64,000 nucleotides of DNA from Klebsiella grimontii (GCF_900200035.1 NZ_FZTC01000015.1:496001-560000); one strand, 5' to 3'; numbered from the stretch's first letter, positions 39,382 to 49,919 are shown. Notes: generated by a model not told the origin, from the letters alone. Numbers and translations: made by a program.

Positions 39382-40719
39382 ATGAAGCTGGCACTACAGA
39401 ACGAGGTAGCGATAAGCAATGATGAAGTTCGGCAGCTGGATCGCGCTTATGTGTTTCATTCATGGTCGATGCAGGGCAATTTACATCCGCTGGTGATCGC
39501 CGGGGCAAAAGGCTGCGAGCTGTGGGATTACGAAGGCAATACTTACCTCGATTTCAGCAGCCAACTGGTCAACGTCAACATTGGCTATCAGCACCCTCGC
39601 GTACTGGCGGCGATGAAGGCCCAGCTGGAAGCGCTGGTGACTATCGCTCCCGCCACCGCCAACCTCGCCCGCGGCGAAGCGGCGAAGCGGATTGTCGAGC
39701 TGGCGCCGGAAGGCTTTAGCAAAGTGTTCTTCACCAACGCCGGCGCCGACGCCAATGAGAACGCCATCCGTATGGCGCGGCTCTATACCGGGCGCGATAA
39801 AGTGCTCTCCGCCTATCGTTCCTATCACGGCAATACCGGCAGCGCGATTGCCGCTACCGGCGACTGGCGGCGCGTACCGAACGAGTATTCGCGCGGTCAC
39901 GTTCACTTCTTTAACCCCTATCTCTACCGCAGCGAATTTAACGCCACGACGGAAGAAGAGGAGTGCCAGCGCGCGCTGGCCCATCTGCGGCGGATGATTG
40001 AATGCGAAGGCCCGAACGCGATTGCCGCGATTCTGCTGGAGTCGATCCCGGGGACCGCCGGGATTCTGGTGCCGCCGGAGGGCTATATGCAGGGCGTGCG
40101 GGCGCTGGCTGACGAGTTCGGTATTATATTGATCCTCGATGAAGTGATGGCCGGTTTTGGCCGCACAGGGAGCTGGTTTGCCTTCGAGCAGGACGGCGTG
40201 GTGCCGGATCTGGTGACGTTCGCCAAAGGGGTTAACGCCGGCTACGTCCCGGCCGGCGGCGTGCTGATCAGCGAGCCGATCGCCCGCTACTTTGATGACC
40301 ATTTCTTTGCCGGCGGCCTGACCTATTCCGGCCATCCGCTGGCGATGGCGGCGATTGTCGCCACCATTGACGCGATGAAAGAAGAGAAGGTGGTAGAGAA
40401 CGCGGCGACCATCGGCAACGAGGTGCTGCGTCCGGGGCTGGAAGCGCTGGCGGAGAAGCACGCGATTATCGGCAACGTGCGCGGCCGCGGTCTGTTCCAG
40501 GCGCTGGAGCTGGTTAGCAGCCGCGAACGTAAAACGCCGCTGGGCGCTGCCGATATGGCGGCCATTAAAGGCGCGTTGACCGAAGCCGGCCTGCTGGCGT
40601 TCGTCGTGGAAAATCGCATTCACGTGGTGCCGCCGTGCACCATCAGCGCCGAACAGGTGGCAAAAGGGCTGGCGATTTTTGATGCGGTATTCGCCCGCTT
40701 CGCGAGCCTGGCGAAGTAA
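39382..40719 (+). CDS. Class III PLP aminotransferase (omega-amino acid type)
   Basis: 445 residues, cytosolic. PLP Lys282 in TFAKGVNAGYVPAGG; ILDEVMAGFGRTGSWFAFE precedes it; FTNAGADANENAIRMAR and SYHGNTG are family hallmarks. Related enzymes use beta-alanine, taurine or other omega-amino acids with pyruvate. With the divergent YdfG-like reductase a path from beta-alanine to malonate semialdehyde to 3-hydroxypropionate is possible; this is inference. GAGGGCAGGGT precedes the ATG. Confidence 0.87.
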   Translation: MKLALQNEVAISNDEVRQLDRAYVFHSWSMQGNLHPLVIAGAKGCELWDYEGNTYLDFSSQLVNVNIGYQHPRVLAAMKAQLEALVTIAPATANLARGEAAKRIVELAPEGFSKVFFTNAGADANENAIRMARLYTGRDKVLSAYRSYHGNTGSAIAATGDWRRVPNEYSRGHVHFFNPYLYRSEFNATTEEEECQRALAHLRRMIECEGPNAIAAILLESIPGTAGILVPPEGYMQGVRALADEFGIILILDEVMAGFGRTGSWFAFEQDGVVPDLVTFAKGVNAGYVPAGGVLISEPIARYFDDHFFAGGLTYSGHPLAMAAIVATIDAMKEEKVVENAATIGNEVLRPGLEALAEKHAIIGNVRGRGLFQALELVSSRERKTPLGAADMAAIKGALTEAGLLAFVVENRIHVVPPCTISAEQVAKGLAIFDAVFARFASLAK

Positions 40720-40730
40720 GGGGATGATTT

Positions 40731-40803
40731 CCCGGGTCGCGGCGTAATCGCCTGACCCGGGCCACCCACTCGTAGCCCCGCTAAGCCTCGCGCGAACGGG
40801 GCT
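40731..40803. repeat. Two REP-like palindromes
   Basis: CCCGGGTCGCGGCG...CCTGACCCGGG (40731-40761) and AGCCCCG...CGGGGCT (40774-40803), the latter followed by GATTTTC, which may assist termination after the aminotransferase gene. Confidence 0.75.
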
Positions 40804-40905
40804 GATTTTCATCCCATCTTAACTCAATAGCTTATTCTGCCAGCATCTTCCTGCAATCCGGGTTTCTTGATATAACAACCTGATAACACTACGGGAGAGA
40901 CAAGC

Positions 40906-41601
40906 GTGCCGGAAATCAATGAGTTTGGTCAGCAGGTCAACGATCGCGTGCCCGGGTGGCAGGGCGCTGGGCTTCTGCGCCGCACGGCGTTAAATGGCCG
41001 CTTTTGCCGGCTGGAGCCGCTGGATACCGAGCGGCACGCGGCGGATCTGTTTGCCGCCTACACCCTCGGCGACGACAGCGACTGGACGTGGCTTGCCAGC
41101 AACTGTCCGCAGAGCGTGGAGTCAACGGCGCACTGGATTACCGGCAAGGTCATGGACGATGGGCTGGTGCCGTATGCGGTTATCGATCTGCACGCCGAGC
41201 GGGCCGTCGGGCTGGTCAGCTATATGGCGATTGAGCGGGCGATGGGCACGGTGGAGATAGGGCACGTCACCTGGTCGCGGGCGATGAAAAATACGCCGCT
41301 CGGGACCGAGGCAGTCTGGCTGCTGCTGCAAAATGGTTTTGCTCACGGCTATCGTCGGCTGGAGTGGAAATGCGACTCAATGAATCTCGCCTCCCGCCGC
41401 GCCGCCGCCCGGCTGGGGTTTACCTGGGAAGGGCGTCTTCGCCAGAGGATGGTGCGTAAAGGACGCACCCGCGATAGCGATATGCTGTCGATTATCGATA
41501 GCGAATGGCCCGCGCGCGACGCGGCGCTGCGAGCGTGGCTGGCGCCGGAGAATTTTGATGCTGATGGACGGCAGATAAAGCGGCTGGAAGATTTTCGCTA
41601 G
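40906..41601 (+). CDS. GNAT-family N-acetyltransferase
   Basis: 231 residues, RimJ/RimL-like. The GNAT core is seen in VEIGHVTWSRAMKNTPLGTEA and RRLEWKCDSMNLASRRAAARLGF. Starts with GTG behind GGGAGAG. The acceptor (protein N-terminus, amino acid or drug) is unknown. It ends convergently with betA. Confidence 0.85.
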   Translation: MPEINEFGQQVNDRVPGWQGAGLLRRTALNGRFCRLEPLDTERHAADLFAAYTLGDDSDWTWLASNCPQSVESTAHWITGKVMDDGLVPYAVIDLHAERAVGLVSYMAIERAMGTVEIGHVTWSRAMKNTPLGTEAVWLLLQNGFAHGYRRLEWKCDSMNLASRRAAARLGFTWEGRLRQRMVRKGRTRDSDMLSIIDSEWPARDAALRAWLAPENFDADGRQIKRLEDFR

Positions 41602-41617
41602 TTTTCCCTTACCCTAA

Positions 41618-41637
41618 CCCTCTCCGCAGGGAGAGGG
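41618..41637. terminator. Hairpin between GNAT gene and betA
   Basis: CCCTCTCC (41618-41625) pairs with GGAGAGGG (41630-41637), loop of four, between convergent genes and without a clear T run. A bidirectional terminator or mRNA-end hairpin is likely. Confidence 0.5.
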
Positions 41638-41650
41638 GCGGGGCTTACTC

Positions 41651-43315
41651 TTACCGCCGAACCGGCGCGCCGTTCGCCACATAGTACGCCGCGGTGCTCT
41701 TCGGCAGCGGCTGGCGGCCGCGAATGGCATCAGCCATTTTTTCGCCAATCATAATCGTGGTCGCGTTAAGGTTGCCGGTAATAATCTGCGGCATAATCGA
41801 GGCGTCGACCACGCGGAGGCCTTCCAGTCCGTGAACCCGACCTTCGCCATCCACCACCGCCATCTCGTCGTAGCCCATCTTGCAGGTACCGCAGGGGTGG
41901 AAGGCGGTTTCCGCATGGTTGCGTACGAACTCATCCAGTTCGGCATCGCTCTGGCACTCAATGCCCGGGCTGATCTCCCGGCCGCGATAGTTATCCAGCG
42001 CCGGCTGGCTCATGATCTCACGGGTGATGCGAATGGCGTCGCGGAACTCCTGCCAGTCCTGTTCATGCGACATATAGTTGAACAGGATCGCCGGATGCTG
42101 GTGCGGGTCACGCGATTTCAGACGCACGTGGCCGCGGCTCGGGGAGCGCATGGAACCGACGTGGCACTGGAATCCGTGCTCTTTCACCGCGTTTGAACCG
42201 TTGTAGTTAATCGCCACCGGCAGGAAGTGGTACTGAATATTCGGCCACGCAAACGCCTCGCGGCTGCGGATAAATCCGCCCGCTTCAAACTGGTTGCTGG
42301 CGCCGATGCCGGTCCCGCCGAACAGCCACTCGGCGCCGATTTTCGGCTGATTCCACCACTGCAGCGCCGGGTAGAGCGACACCGGCTCTTTACATTCGTA
42401 CTGCAGGTACATCTCCAGATGATCCTGCAGGTTCTCGCCGACGCCGGGCAGGGCGTGAACCAGCGGAATATCGAACTGGCGCAACAGTTCCGGGCTGCCG
42501 ACGCCGGAGCGCTGCAGGATCTGCGGCGAGGCGATAGCGCCCGCGCAGAGCAGCACTTCTTTATTAGCGGTGGCTTTTGACGGCGCGGTGCTGTCGCCCT
42601 CCAGCCATTCGACGCCGACGGCGCGCTTGCCGGCAAAAATAATATGATCGGTCAGCGCGTGGGTGCGAATAGTCAAATTAGGACGCGCGCGGGCCTGGTC
42701 GAGATAGCCGCGCGCGGTGCTGGCGCGGCGTCCCTGCGGCGTCACGGTACGATCCATCGGGCCAAACCCTTCCTGCTGGTAGCCGTTGAGATCGTCGGTG
42801 CGCGGGTAGCCGGCCTGTACGCCGGCTTCAATCATCGCGTGGAACAGCGGATTATTGCCCTGCTTTGGCGTGGTGACGCTGACCGGGCCGTCGCCGCCGT
42901 GGTAGTCGTTGGCGCCGATATCGCGGGTTTCCGCTTTGCGGTAGTAGGGCAGGCAGTCGAGGTAGCTCCAGTGCTCAAGCCCCGGCGCCGAGGCCCAGTT
43001 ATCAAGATCCATAGCGTTGCCGCGGATATAGCACATGCCGTTGATTAACGAGGATCCGCCGAGGCCCTTCCCGCGTCCGCACTCCATGCGGCGATGGTTC
43101 ATATGCGGTTCAGGCTCGGTCTCGTAGGCCCAGTTATAGCGCCGACCCTGTAGGGGAAAGGCCAGCGCGGCGGGCATCTGGGTGCGGAAGTCGAAACGGT
43201 AATCCGGGCCGCCCGCTTCCAGCAGCAGGACGGTGGTATCGGGATCTTCCGTCAGTCGTGTAGCCAGTACGTTGCCGGCGGAACCGGCACCAATAATAAT
43301 GTAGTCAAACTGCAA
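41651..43315 (-). CDS. betA: Choline dehydrogenase BetA
   Basis: 554 residues, GMC-family flavoprotein at the inner membrane, oxidising choline to betaine aldehyde and on to glycine betaine. FAD-binding [12 protein letters not shown] at the N-terminus; GMC signature [14 protein letters not shown]; active-site His region [13 protein letters not shown]. Last gene of betIBA, 14 bases after betB. Part of osmoprotection; expected induction by osmotic stress and choline. Confidence 0.95.
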   Translation of the reverse strand: MQFDYIIIGAGSAGNVLATRLTEDPDTTVLLLEAGGPDYRFDFRTQMPAALAFPLQGRRYNWAYETEPEPHMNHRRMECGRGKGLGGSSLINGMCYIRGNAMDLDNWASAPGLEHWSYLDCLPYYRKAETRDIGANDYHGGDGPVSVTTPKQGNNPLFHAMIEAGVQAGYPRTDDLNGYQQEGFGPMDRTVTPQGRRASTARGYLDQARARPNLTIRTHALTDHIIFAGKRAVGVEWLEGDSTAPSKATANKEVLLCAGAIASPQILQRSGVGSPELLRQFDIPLVHALPGVGENLQDHLEMYLQYECKEPVSLYPALQWWNQPKIGAEWLFGGTGIGASNQFEAGGFIRSREAFAWPNIQYHFLPVAINYNGSNAVKEHGFQCHVGSMRSPSRGHVRLKSRDPHQHPAILFNYMSHEQDWQEFRDAIRITREIMSQPALDNYRGREISPGIECQSDAELDEFVRNHAETAFHPCGTCKMGYDEMAVVDGEGRVHGLEGLRVVDASIMPQIITGNLNATTIMIGEKMADAIRGRQPLPKSTAAYYVANGAPVRR

Positions 43316-43329
43316 AAATGACCTCCTGG

Positions 43330-44802
43330 TTAAAATATGGATTGAAACTGACCCATCTCAACCTGGATGGATTTTATCTGGGTGTAGCTGTGCAGCGTCT
43401 GCACGCCGTTTTCGCGGCCAATGCCGGAGTGCTTGTAGCCGCCGACCGGCATCTCCGCCGGGGACTCGCCCCACGTGTTGATCCAGCAGATCCCGGCCTC
43501 CAGCCGATGAATCAGGCGATGGGCGCGGTTTAAATCCGGCGTAACGACGCCGGCGGCGAGGCCATATTCGGTGGCGTTGGCGCGGCGGAGCGCTTCTTCC
43601 TCATCGTCGTAGCTCAGAATGGACATCACCGGGCCGAAGATCTCTTCGCGAACGATGGTCATCTGGTCATCGCAGTCGGTAAACACCGTCGGGGCGACCC
43701 ACGCGCCGCGGTCGAAGCCTTCGCCTTTCAGCGCTTCGCCGCCGCACAGCAGGCGCGCGCCTTCTTGCTTACCGGTCTCGATGTAGCGCAGCACGTTATC
43801 GCGGTGCGGAAAACTCACCAGCGGCCCGAAGTTGGTGCTTTCAGCGAACAGATCGCCGGGGCGGATACGCGCCACGCGGGCGAGGATTTTCTCTTCAAAC
43901 GCCGCTTTCAGGCGCGTCGGAACGAATACCCGGGTGCCGTTGGTGCAGACCTGGCCTGAACTGTAGAAGTTAGCCATCATCGCGATGTCGGCGGCGAGGT
44001 CGAGGCTGGCGTCTTCGCAGACGATCAGCGGTGATTTACCGCCCAGCTCCATGGTCACTTCCTTCAGTGAAGAAGCGGCGGCGTTAGCCATCACTTTTTT
44101 GCCGCTGGCGACGCCGCCGGTAAAGGAGATTTTGGCGATATCCGGATGCTCGGTGAGATACTGACCGGTTTCGGCACCGGTGCCCGGTAGCACATTAAAT
44201 ACGCCCGCCGGCAGGCCCGCTTCGCGATAAATTTCCGCCAGCTTCAGGGCGGTGAGCGGGGTGACTTCACTCGGCTTAAAGATCATCGCGTTCCCGGCCG
44301 CCAGCGCCGGGGCTGATTTCCATAAGGCGATCTGGATCGGGTAGTTCCAGGCGCCGATCCCGGCGACCACGCCCAGCGGTTCCCGGCGGGTATAAACGAA
44401 TGAACTGTCGCGCAGCGGGATTTGGCTGCCTTCCAGCGCCGGGATCAGGCCCGCGTAGTACTCCAGCACATCTGCGCCGGTGACGATATCGACGGCGGCG
44501 GTTTCGCTCAGCGGTTTGCCGGTATCGAGAGTTTCCAGACGCGCCAGTTCGTCGTTGCGAGCGCGCAGAATATCGACCGCTTTACGCAGAATGCGCGAAC
44601 GTTCCATGGCGCTCATCGCCGCCCAGATTTTTTGCCCTTTTTGAGCGCTCTTTACCGCCCGGTCGACGTCTTCGCGGCCGGCGGCCTGGACGGTCGCCAG
44701 CACTTCCCCGTTAGCGGGGTTAATCGTCTCGAAGGTTTTACCGCTGGTGGCGGAAACATAACCACCGTCGATGTAAAGCTGCTGTTCGGCCATTCGGGAC
44801 AT
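43330..44802 (-). CDS. betB: Betaine aldehyde dehydrogenase BetB
   Basis: 490 residues, as in E. coli. NAD(P)-dependent aldehyde dehydrogenase making glycine betaine. N-terminus [15 protein letters not shown]; catalytic Glu in [11 protein letters not shown] and Cys in [11 protein letters not shown]. Between betI and betA, 10 bases after betI. Confidence 0.96.
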   Translation of the reverse strand: MSRMAEQQLYIDGGYVSATSGKTFETINPANGEVLATVQAAGREDVDRAVKSAQKGQKIWAAMSAMERSRILRKAVDILRARNDELARLETLDTGKPLSETAAVDIVTGADVLEYYAGLIPALEGSQIPLRDSSFVYTRREPLGVVAGIGAWNYPIQIALWKSAPALAAGNAMIFKPSEVTPLTALKLAEIYREAGLPAGVFNVLPGTGAETGQYLTEHPDIAKISFTGGVASGKKVMANAAASSLKEVTMELGGKSPLIVCEDASLDLAADIAMMANFYSSGQVCTNGTRVFVPTRLKAAFEEKILARVARIRPGDLFAESTNFGPLVSFPHRDNVLRYIETGKQEGARLLCGGEALKGEGFDRGAWVAPTVFTDCDDQMTIVREEIFGPVMSILSYDDEEEALRRANATEYGLAAGVVTPDLNRAHRLIHRLEAGICWINTWGESPAEMPVGGYKHSGIGRENGVQTLHSYTQIKSIQVEMGQFQSIF

Positions 44803-44812
44803 GGGTCCTCCA

Positions 44813-45406
44813 TTATTGAGAAGTCGGTGGCAGATATTGGCTGATGAAGTGCTCGGCGAGCGTTTCTGCGCGGGCTTTATCCAGCGGTTTACCGCTCAGC
44901 GCCGCGCGTAGCCACAGCCCGTCGATCAGCGCGGCGAGACCGTATCCGGCCTCCTGCGCCTCTTCGCGCGGCAGGGCGCGCTGGAATTCATAGACGATAT
45001 TCGACAGCAGTCGTCGGCTGCTGACCTGCTGCAGGCGATAGAGCATCGGCTGATGCATGCTGCTGGCCCAAAAGGCGAGCCAGGCCTTCATCGCCGCGCT
45101 GCTTATCTGGCTGTCGTCGAAGTTGCCGGCCACGATGGCGCGCAGGCGTTCCCGCGGGCCGGCATCGGGCAGGGCGTGCAGGCGGCTCAACACCGCCTGG
45201 CGCAGCTGGCCGGTGATATCGCGCATCGTCGCTTCCAGCAGCCCGTTCTTATCCTTGAAATAGTGGCTGATGATGCCGGTCGATACGCCAGCCCGTCGGG
45301 CGATCTGCGCGACGGTGGCATCGTGCATTCCCACTTCATTGATGGCGGCCAGGGTCGCGTCAATCAGCTGCCGCTGCCGTATCGGTTGCATCCCCAGTTT
45401 GGGCAT
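44813..45406 (-). CDS. betI: BetI, choline-responsive TetR repressor
   Basis: 197 residues. HTH at about residues 10-55 ([34 protein letters not shown], in two parts). Represses betIBA and betT and is relieved by choline. First gene of the betIBA operon, divergent from betT. Confidence 0.95.
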   Translation of the reverse strand: MPKLGMQPIRQRQLIDATLAAINEVGMHDATVAQIARRAGVSTGIISHYFKDKNGLLEATMRDITGQLRQAVLSRLHALPDAGPRERLRAIVAGNFDDSQISSAAMKAWLAFWASSMHQPMLYRLQQVSSRRLLSNIVYEFQRALPREEAQEAGYGLAALIDGLWLRAALSGKPLDKARAETLAEHFISQYLPPTSQ

Positions 45407-45452
45407 TTCTCAGACTCCATTCATCAGCTTTGTTTATCTATTAAAGCGGTTT

Positions 45453-45470
45453 TTGATTGGACGTTCAATA
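45453..45470. promoter_or_regulatory. Candidate BetI operator
   Basis: Near-palindrome ATTGGACGTTCAAT (45456-45469), 12 of 14 positions symmetric, midway between betI and betT, similar to the E. coli bet control region. It would serve both promoters. Confidence 0.65.
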
Positions 45471-45534
45471 TAAAATGTGTCTTAATTGTTGCCGATTTTG
45501 GTTCTAATAGTTGCAAAAACAGTAAGGAGAATGG

Positions 45535-47568
45535 ATGACAGACCTTTCGCCGAGCAGAGAAAAGGACAAAATCAATCCGGTGGTTTTTTACACTTCCGCC
45601 GGACTGATTTTGTTGTTTTCCCTGATGACTCTCTTCTTCAGCGATTTTTCCGCGGCCTGGATTGGCCGCACCCTGAACTGGGTTTCCCGCACCTTCGGCT
45701 GGTACTATTTGCTGGCCGCGACGCTCTATATCGTGTTTGTGGTGTGCATCGCCTGCTCGCGTTTCGGTTCGGTGAAGCTCGGGCCGGAGCACTCGAAGCC
45801 GGAATTTAGCGTGCTCAGCTGGGCGGCAATGCTGTTCGCCGCCGGTATCGGCATCGACCTGATGTTCTTCTCCGTCGCCGAGCCGGTGACCCAGTATATG
45901 CAGCCGCCGGAAGGGGCGGGGCAGACCATGGAGGCGGCGCGCCAGGCGATGGTGTGGACGCTGTTTCACTACGGGCTGACCGGATGGTCGATGTATGCCC
46001 TGATGGGGATGGCGCTGGGATACTTTAGCTATCGTTATAATTTACCCCTGACCATCCGCTCCGCGCTCTATCCGATCTTCGGCAAGAAGATTAATGGGCC
46101 GATTGGCCACAGCGTGGATATCGCCGCCGTGATCGGCACCATCTTCGGTATCGCCACTACCCTCGGAATTGGCGTGGTACAGCTTAACTACGGCCTCAGC
46201 GTGCTGTTCAATATTCCGGATTCGCTGGGGGCGAAAGCGGCGCTGATCGTACTGTCGGTGATAATCGCCACCATCTCGGTGACCTCCGGGGTGGATAAAG
46301 GCATCCGTATTCTTTCCGAGCTTAACGTGGTGCTGGCCCTTGGGCTAATCCTGTTCATCCTGTTTATGGGCGATACCGAGTTCCTGCTCAACGCGCTGGT
46401 GCTTAACGTTGGCGACTACGTGAATCGTTTTATGGGCATGACCCTCAACAGCTTCGCTTTCGATCGCCCGGTAGAGTGGATGAACAACTGGACCCTGTTC
46501 TTCTGGGCGTGGTGGGTGGCGTGGTCGCCGTTTGTCGGTCTGTTCCTGGCGCGTATTTCACGTGGACGCACCATTCGTCAGTTTGTGGTGGGAACGCTGA
46601 TTATCCCGTTCACCTTTACCCTGCTGTGGCTGTCGATGTTCGGCAATAGCGCGCTGTATGAAATCATCCACGGCAATGCGGCCTTCGCCGCCGAGGCGGT
46701 CGCCCACCCGGAGCGCGGCTTCTATAACCTGCTGGCGCAGTATCCGGCGTTTACCTTTAGCGCTTCGGTCGCCACCATTACCGGCCTGCTGTTCTACGTG
46801 ACCTCCGCGGATTCCGGGGCGCTGGTGCTGGGTAACTTCACTTCGAAGCTGAAGGATATCAACAGCGATGCGCCAAACTGGCTGCGCATCTTCTGGTCGG
46901 TGGTCATCGGCCTGCTGACCCTGGGGATGCTGATGACTAACGGCATTTCCGCTCTGCAGAACGCGACGGTGATTATGGGGCTGCCGTTTAGCTTTGTGAT
47001 CTTCTTCGTGATGGCGGGGTTGTATAAGTCGTTGAAGGTGGAAGATTATCGCCGCGAGAGCGCCAACCGCGACACCGCCCCGCGACCGATGGGCGTGCAG
47101 GATCGCCTGAGCTGGAAGAAGCGTCTGTCGCGGCTGATGAACTATCCCGGCACGCGCTATACCCGCCAGATGATGGAGACGGTGTGCTTCCCGGCGATGG
47201 AAGAGGTGGCGCAGGAGCTGAAGCTGCGCGGCGCTTACGTCGAGCTGAAAAGCCTGCCGCCGGAAGAGGGGGACAGCCTGGGCCATCTCGACCTGCTGGT
47301 GCATATGGGCGACGAGCAGAACTTTGTTTATCAGATCTGGCCGCAGCAGTACTCCATTCCCGGTTTTACCTACCGGGCGCGCAGCGGGAAGTCGACCTAC
47401 TATCGTCTGGAGACCTTCCTGCTGGAGGGGAGTCAGGGCAACGACCTGATGGACTACAGCAAAGAGCAGGTGATCACCGATATTCTTGACCAGTACGAGC
47501 GCCATCTGAACTTTATTCATCTGCATCGCGAAGCGCCGGGCAACAGCGTGACCTTCCCCGGAATGTAG
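45535..47568 (+). CDS. betT: High-affinity choline transporter BetT
   Basis: 677 residues, identical in length to E. coli BetT. BCCT-family transporter with about 12 helices; WAWWVAWSPFVGLFLARISRGRTIRQFV is the family core. A hydrophilic C-terminal domain of about 170 residues (from about 505) gives osmotic sensing in relatives. AAGGAG precedes the ATG. Confidence 0.95.
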   Translation: MTDLSPSREKDKINPVVFYTSAGLILLFSLMTLFFSDFSAAWIGRTLNWVSRTFGWYYLLAATLYIVFVVCIACSRFGSVKLGPEHSKPEFSVLSWAAMLFAAGIGIDLMFFSVAEPVTQYMQPPEGAGQTMEAARQAMVWTLFHYGLTGWSMYALMGMALGYFSYRYNLPLTIRSALYPIFGKKINGPIGHSVDIAAVIGTIFGIATTLGIGVVQLNYGLSVLFNIPDSLGAKAALIVLSVIIATISVTSGVDKGIRILSELNVVLALGLILFILFMGDTEFLLNALVLNVGDYVNRFMGMTLNSFAFDRPVEWMNNWTLFFWAWWVAWSPFVGLFLARISRGRTIRQFVVGTLIIPFTFTLLWLSMFGNSALYEIIHGNAAFAAEAVAHPERGFYNLLAQYPAFTFSASVATITGLLFYVTSADSGALVLGNFTSKLKDINSDAPNWLRIFWSVVIGLLTLGMLMTNGISALQNATVIMGLPFSFVIFFVMAGLYKSLKVEDYRRESANRDTAPRPMGVQDRLSWKKRLSRLMNYPGTRYTRQMMETVCFPAMEEVAQELKLRGAYVELKSLPPEEGDSLGHLDLLVHMGDEQNFVYQIWPQQYSIPGFTYRARSGKSTYYRLETFLLEGSQGNDLMDYSKEQVITDILDQYERHLNFIHLHREAPGNSVTFPGM

Positions 47569-47624
47569 GCCGTCTAAACGTTTTCTGAAAAAGGGATTGA
47601 GCTGGTTAAGTATACAGTGAAAAG

Positions 47625-47790
47625 CGTAGGGAAGCGTATGATGGCGGCGGGTGCCTGAGGCTTTCTGCGTTCAGGCTTAGGTGAGGATTCAGAAAGACGA
47701 AGCCCCAGGAGATGTTCCCATCAACCTGAGGCTCACGATCCAACCCTAGCACGTTGGATAGTAGCCTCTTCTTCGCATGGAGGCAACGAG
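47625..47790 (+). ncRNA. hokE mRNA leader
   Basis: The untranslated leader resembles hok-family leaders: hairpin GCCTGA...TTCAGGC (47653-47676 region), AGAAAGACGAAGCCCC, and the segment GTAGCCTCTTCTTCGCATGG just before the toxin frame. An intact mok frame overlapping hokE was not found; GTG-initiated 22 codons at about 47681 end before it. Confidence 0.5.
47640..47730 (-). ncRNA. Putative sok-like antisense RNA (approximate)
   Basis: By analogy with hok/sok loci an antisense RNA should oppose this leader. The ends are not determined and no convincing promoter was identified, so this is placement by family knowledge only. Confidence 0.3.
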
Positions 47791-47943
47791 ATGCTGACAA
47801 AATACGCCCTGGTGGCAATCATCGTGCTGTGTCTGACAGCGCTGGGAGTGACGTTAATGGTGCGCGACTCGCTGTGCGAGCTGAGCATCAAAGAACGTAG
47901 TATGGAGTTTAAGGCCGTTCTCGCTTACGAAACGAAGAAGTAG
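47791..47943 (+). CDS. hokE: HokE, Hok-family type I toxin
   Basis: 50 residues: N-terminal membrane helix ([18 protein letters not shown]), then the conserved DSLCEL and Glu-rich tail ending AVLAYETKK. Very close to E. coli HokE. Overproduction would depolarise the membrane. It occupies the E. coli hokE position between ybdK and entD. GGAGG lies 10 bases upstream. Followed by a hairpin at 47951-47968. Confidence 0.93.
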   Translation: MLTKYALVAIIVLCLTALGVTLMVRDSLCELSIKERSMEFKAVLAYETKK

Positions 47944-47950
47944 CCGGTAT

Positions 47951-47968
47951 GCGGGGAGCTATCCCCGC
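47951..47968 (+). terminator. Hairpin after hokE
   Basis: Perfect 7-bp stem GCGGGGA / TCCCCGC, loop GCTA, eight bases after the stop. A CTTTTTT run lies about 40 bases further on (near 48002), so the exact terminator is uncertain. Confidence 0.5.
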
Positions 47969-48136
47969 TTATCCGCAGGCTGGGTAAGGAACCTTAAGGC
48001 ACCTTTTTTCTGCTTATGGGGGCAGGATGGACGGCGAGAGAACATCGACCGGTTAAAACAATCGCGCCGCCACCCTGCATACTGCTTCGCCGGTCGCTGA
48101 CAGTATATTGACATCCATACTGGCATTCGGTCCGTT

Positions 48137-48922
48137 CTACCAGCAGACAAAACCACCATCGACCACCAGGTCAACGCCGGTACAGAACGACGCGGCATCG
48201 CTGGCGAGGAACAGCGCCGGGCCGGCCATCTCCTCAACCTTCGCCATACGCTGGATCGGCGTCTGGCTTTCGAATTCGCGGGTCTGATGAACCATCTCAG
48301 GGCGGGTGTTCATCGGCGTGGCGGTATAGCCGGGGCTGATGGAGTTGACCCGAATCCCTTTGCCGATCCACTCCATCGCCAGGCTTTTCGACAGGTGGAT
48401 AACGCCCGCCTTGGAGCAGTTGTAATGGGCCTGATCGAGGCCGCGGTTAACGATAATGCCGGACATCGAGGCGATATTAATAATCGAACCGCCGCCCGTT
48501 TCCTGCATCAGTTCGGCTTCCGCTTTACAGGAGTTCCACACGCCGGTGAGGTTAATATCGATTACCCGCTGCCACTGCTCGGTTTCCATCTCCAGCGCCG
48601 GATTGGCGTTGGCGATACCGGCGGCGTTGACGGCGATATCAAGGCGGCCGAAGCGGCTTTTTGCCAACGCCACCCCAGCGCGTAGGTCGCTGAGCTGGCG
48701 TACATCGCCGGTGTAAAAACAGGCCTCGCCGCCGATGGCTTCGATATTTTTGACGGTTTCGGCAAGGCCGCCGTCTTCGCGGAGATCGAAGCAGACGACC
48801 CGGGCGCCCGCGCTGGCGAGGCCGTAAGCAATCATTTGACCGATGCCGCTGCCCGCGCCGGTTACAAAGGCCACGCGGTCCTGCAGATTAAACAGCTGTT
48901 GGGCGAAATCTTTTGCGATCAT
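48137..48922 (-). CDS. SDR dehydrogenase, polyol/sugar type (first)
   Basis: 261 residues, cytosolic NAD(P)-dependent. TGAGSGIGQMIA cofactor site, NAAGIAN, catalytic Ser in NIASMSG and YNCSK, and C-terminal DLVVDGGF. The MSG(I)IVN...YN(C)SKAGVIHLSKSLA pattern is typical of sugar alcohol and sugar dehydrogenases. ATG at 48922 chosen (AGAGAG upstream) over GTG at 48931. Last gene of the minus-strand sugar cluster, separated from its neighbour by REP sequences. Substrate unknown. Confidence 0.82.
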   Translation of the reverse strand: MIAKDFAQQLFNLQDRVAFVTGAGSGIGQMIAYGLASAGARVVCFDLREDGGLAETVKNIEAIGGEACFYTGDVRQLSDLRAGVALAKSRFGRLDIAVNAAGIANANPALEMETEQWQRVIDINLTGVWNSCKAEAELMQETGGGSIINIASMSGIIVNRGLDQAHYNCSKAGVIHLSKSLAMEWIGKGIRVNSISPGYTATPMNTRPEMVHQTREFESQTPIQRMAKVEEMAGPALFLASDAASFCTGVDLVVDGGFVCW

Positions 48923-48970
48923 AGTTATCACTCTCTAAAAAATATTCTTTAGCATGCCCGGAGTTGGCGT

Positions 48971-49113
48971 TCCCGGAGGCGGCGCGTTGCGCCTGTCCGG
49001 GCTACCAGACGGTGCTGATCTGTTATTTACCCGGATTGCGGCGTAAACGCCTTATCCGGGCTACAAAATTGTGCCGACCGGAAGCCCGGGTAAGGCATCA
49101 GCCGCAACCCGGG
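48971..49113. repeat. Three REP-like palindromes between the two SDR genes
   Basis: 48971-49005 (TCCCGGAGGCGGCG...GTCCGGGCTAC, same family as the ends of the composite elements), then ACCCGGATTGCGGCG...CCGGGCTAC, then AGCCCGGGTAAGG...CCCGGG. Such insertion inside a likely operon can reduce expression of the distal gene. Confidence 0.85.
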
Positions 49114-49121
49114 GGACCGCA

Positions 49122-49919
49122 TTACGACATAATCAGGCCGCCGTCGATATTGATGGTCTGTCCGGTGAGGTAGCGCGCATCGTCGGAGGCGAGAAACGCC
49201 ACCAGCCCGGCAACGTCTTCCGGTTTACCAGCGCGCTTCATCGGAATGCCTTCGACCCACTCCGCCATCAGCTCGCCCTTACCGTAGCGTTTCTGCTCGG
49301 TGCTGAGGATTTCGCCCCAGACGCGGTCGTTGTAATCCCACATTTCGCTTTCGATAATGCCCGGACAGAAGGCGTTGACGGTGATATTCCACGGCGCCAG
49401 CTCGTGGGCCAGGCTCTGGGTGATGCCGATCACGCCCATTTTGCTGGCGGCATAGTGCGGGGTGTAGATAAACCCCTGGCGGCCCTGGCCGGAAGAGGTG
49501 TTGATCAGGCTGCCGTGGTTCTGTTTGACCATATATTTGGCGGCCTCGCGGCAGCACAGCCAGACGCCGGTAGTGTTAACCGCCAGCACTTTTTCAAAGT
49601 CGGCTTTCGGCATGCGATCGTAATAGTCGATGGTGATCACGCCCGCGTTCTGGATAGAGACGTCGATGGCGCCGAAACGCGCCGCCGCCTGCTCGTACAG
49701 CGACTGCACCTGCGCTTCATCGGTGACATCAACCTGTAACGACAGGATGTCGGCCTGGTAGCGCTGGCGCAGGGTTTCCGCGGTTTCATGAACGCGCTCG
49801 GCGTTAGAGACCATCACCAGATTCGCGCCGTCGCGAGCAAAGCGCTCGGCAATACCGGCGCCAATTCCGCGGCAGGCTCCGGTGATAACCACCGTTTTAT
49901 GTGTGAAATTTCTTTGCAT
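49122..49919 (-). CDS. SDR dehydrogenase, polyol type (second)
   Basis: 265 residues. TGACRGIGAGIA cofactor site, NAGVIT, catalytic YAASK, and C-terminal TGQTINIDGGLIM, resembling sorbitol/galactitol/threitol-type dehydrogenases. ATG at 49919 chosen because AAGGG is at suitable distance; 49928 is possible. It begins 60 bases after the permease gene, in the same transcript by spacing. Likely oxidises the imported polyol to a ketose. Confidence 0.84.
   Translation of the reverse strand: MQRNFTHKTVVITGACRGIGAGIAERFARDGANLVMVSNAERVHETAETLRQRYQADILSLQVDVTDEAQVQSLYEQAAARFGAIDVSIQNAGVITIDYYDRMPKADFEKVLAVNTTGVWLCCREAAKYMVKQNHGSLINTSSGQGRQGFIYTPHYAASKMGVIGITQSLAHELAPWNITVNAFCPGIIESEMWDYNDRVWGEILSTEQKRYGKGELMAEWVEGIPMKRAGKPEDVAGLVAFLASDDARYLTGQTINIDGGLIMS

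Noticed and set aside
39481..40812. 443-codon open frame opposite the aminotransferase gene
   Set aside because: Shadow frame; the plus-strand gene has the PLP motif and a ribosome binding site.
46558..47526. 322-codon open frame opposite betT
   Set aside because: Shadow of a full-length BetT gene.
47606..47818. 70-codon minus-strand frame opposite the hokE leader
   Set aside because: It covers the structured hok leader and has no family pattern or ribosome binding site.
47959..48237. 92-codon minus-strand frame after hokE
   Set aside because: It overlaps the end of the SDR gene in another frame and has no recognisable domain.
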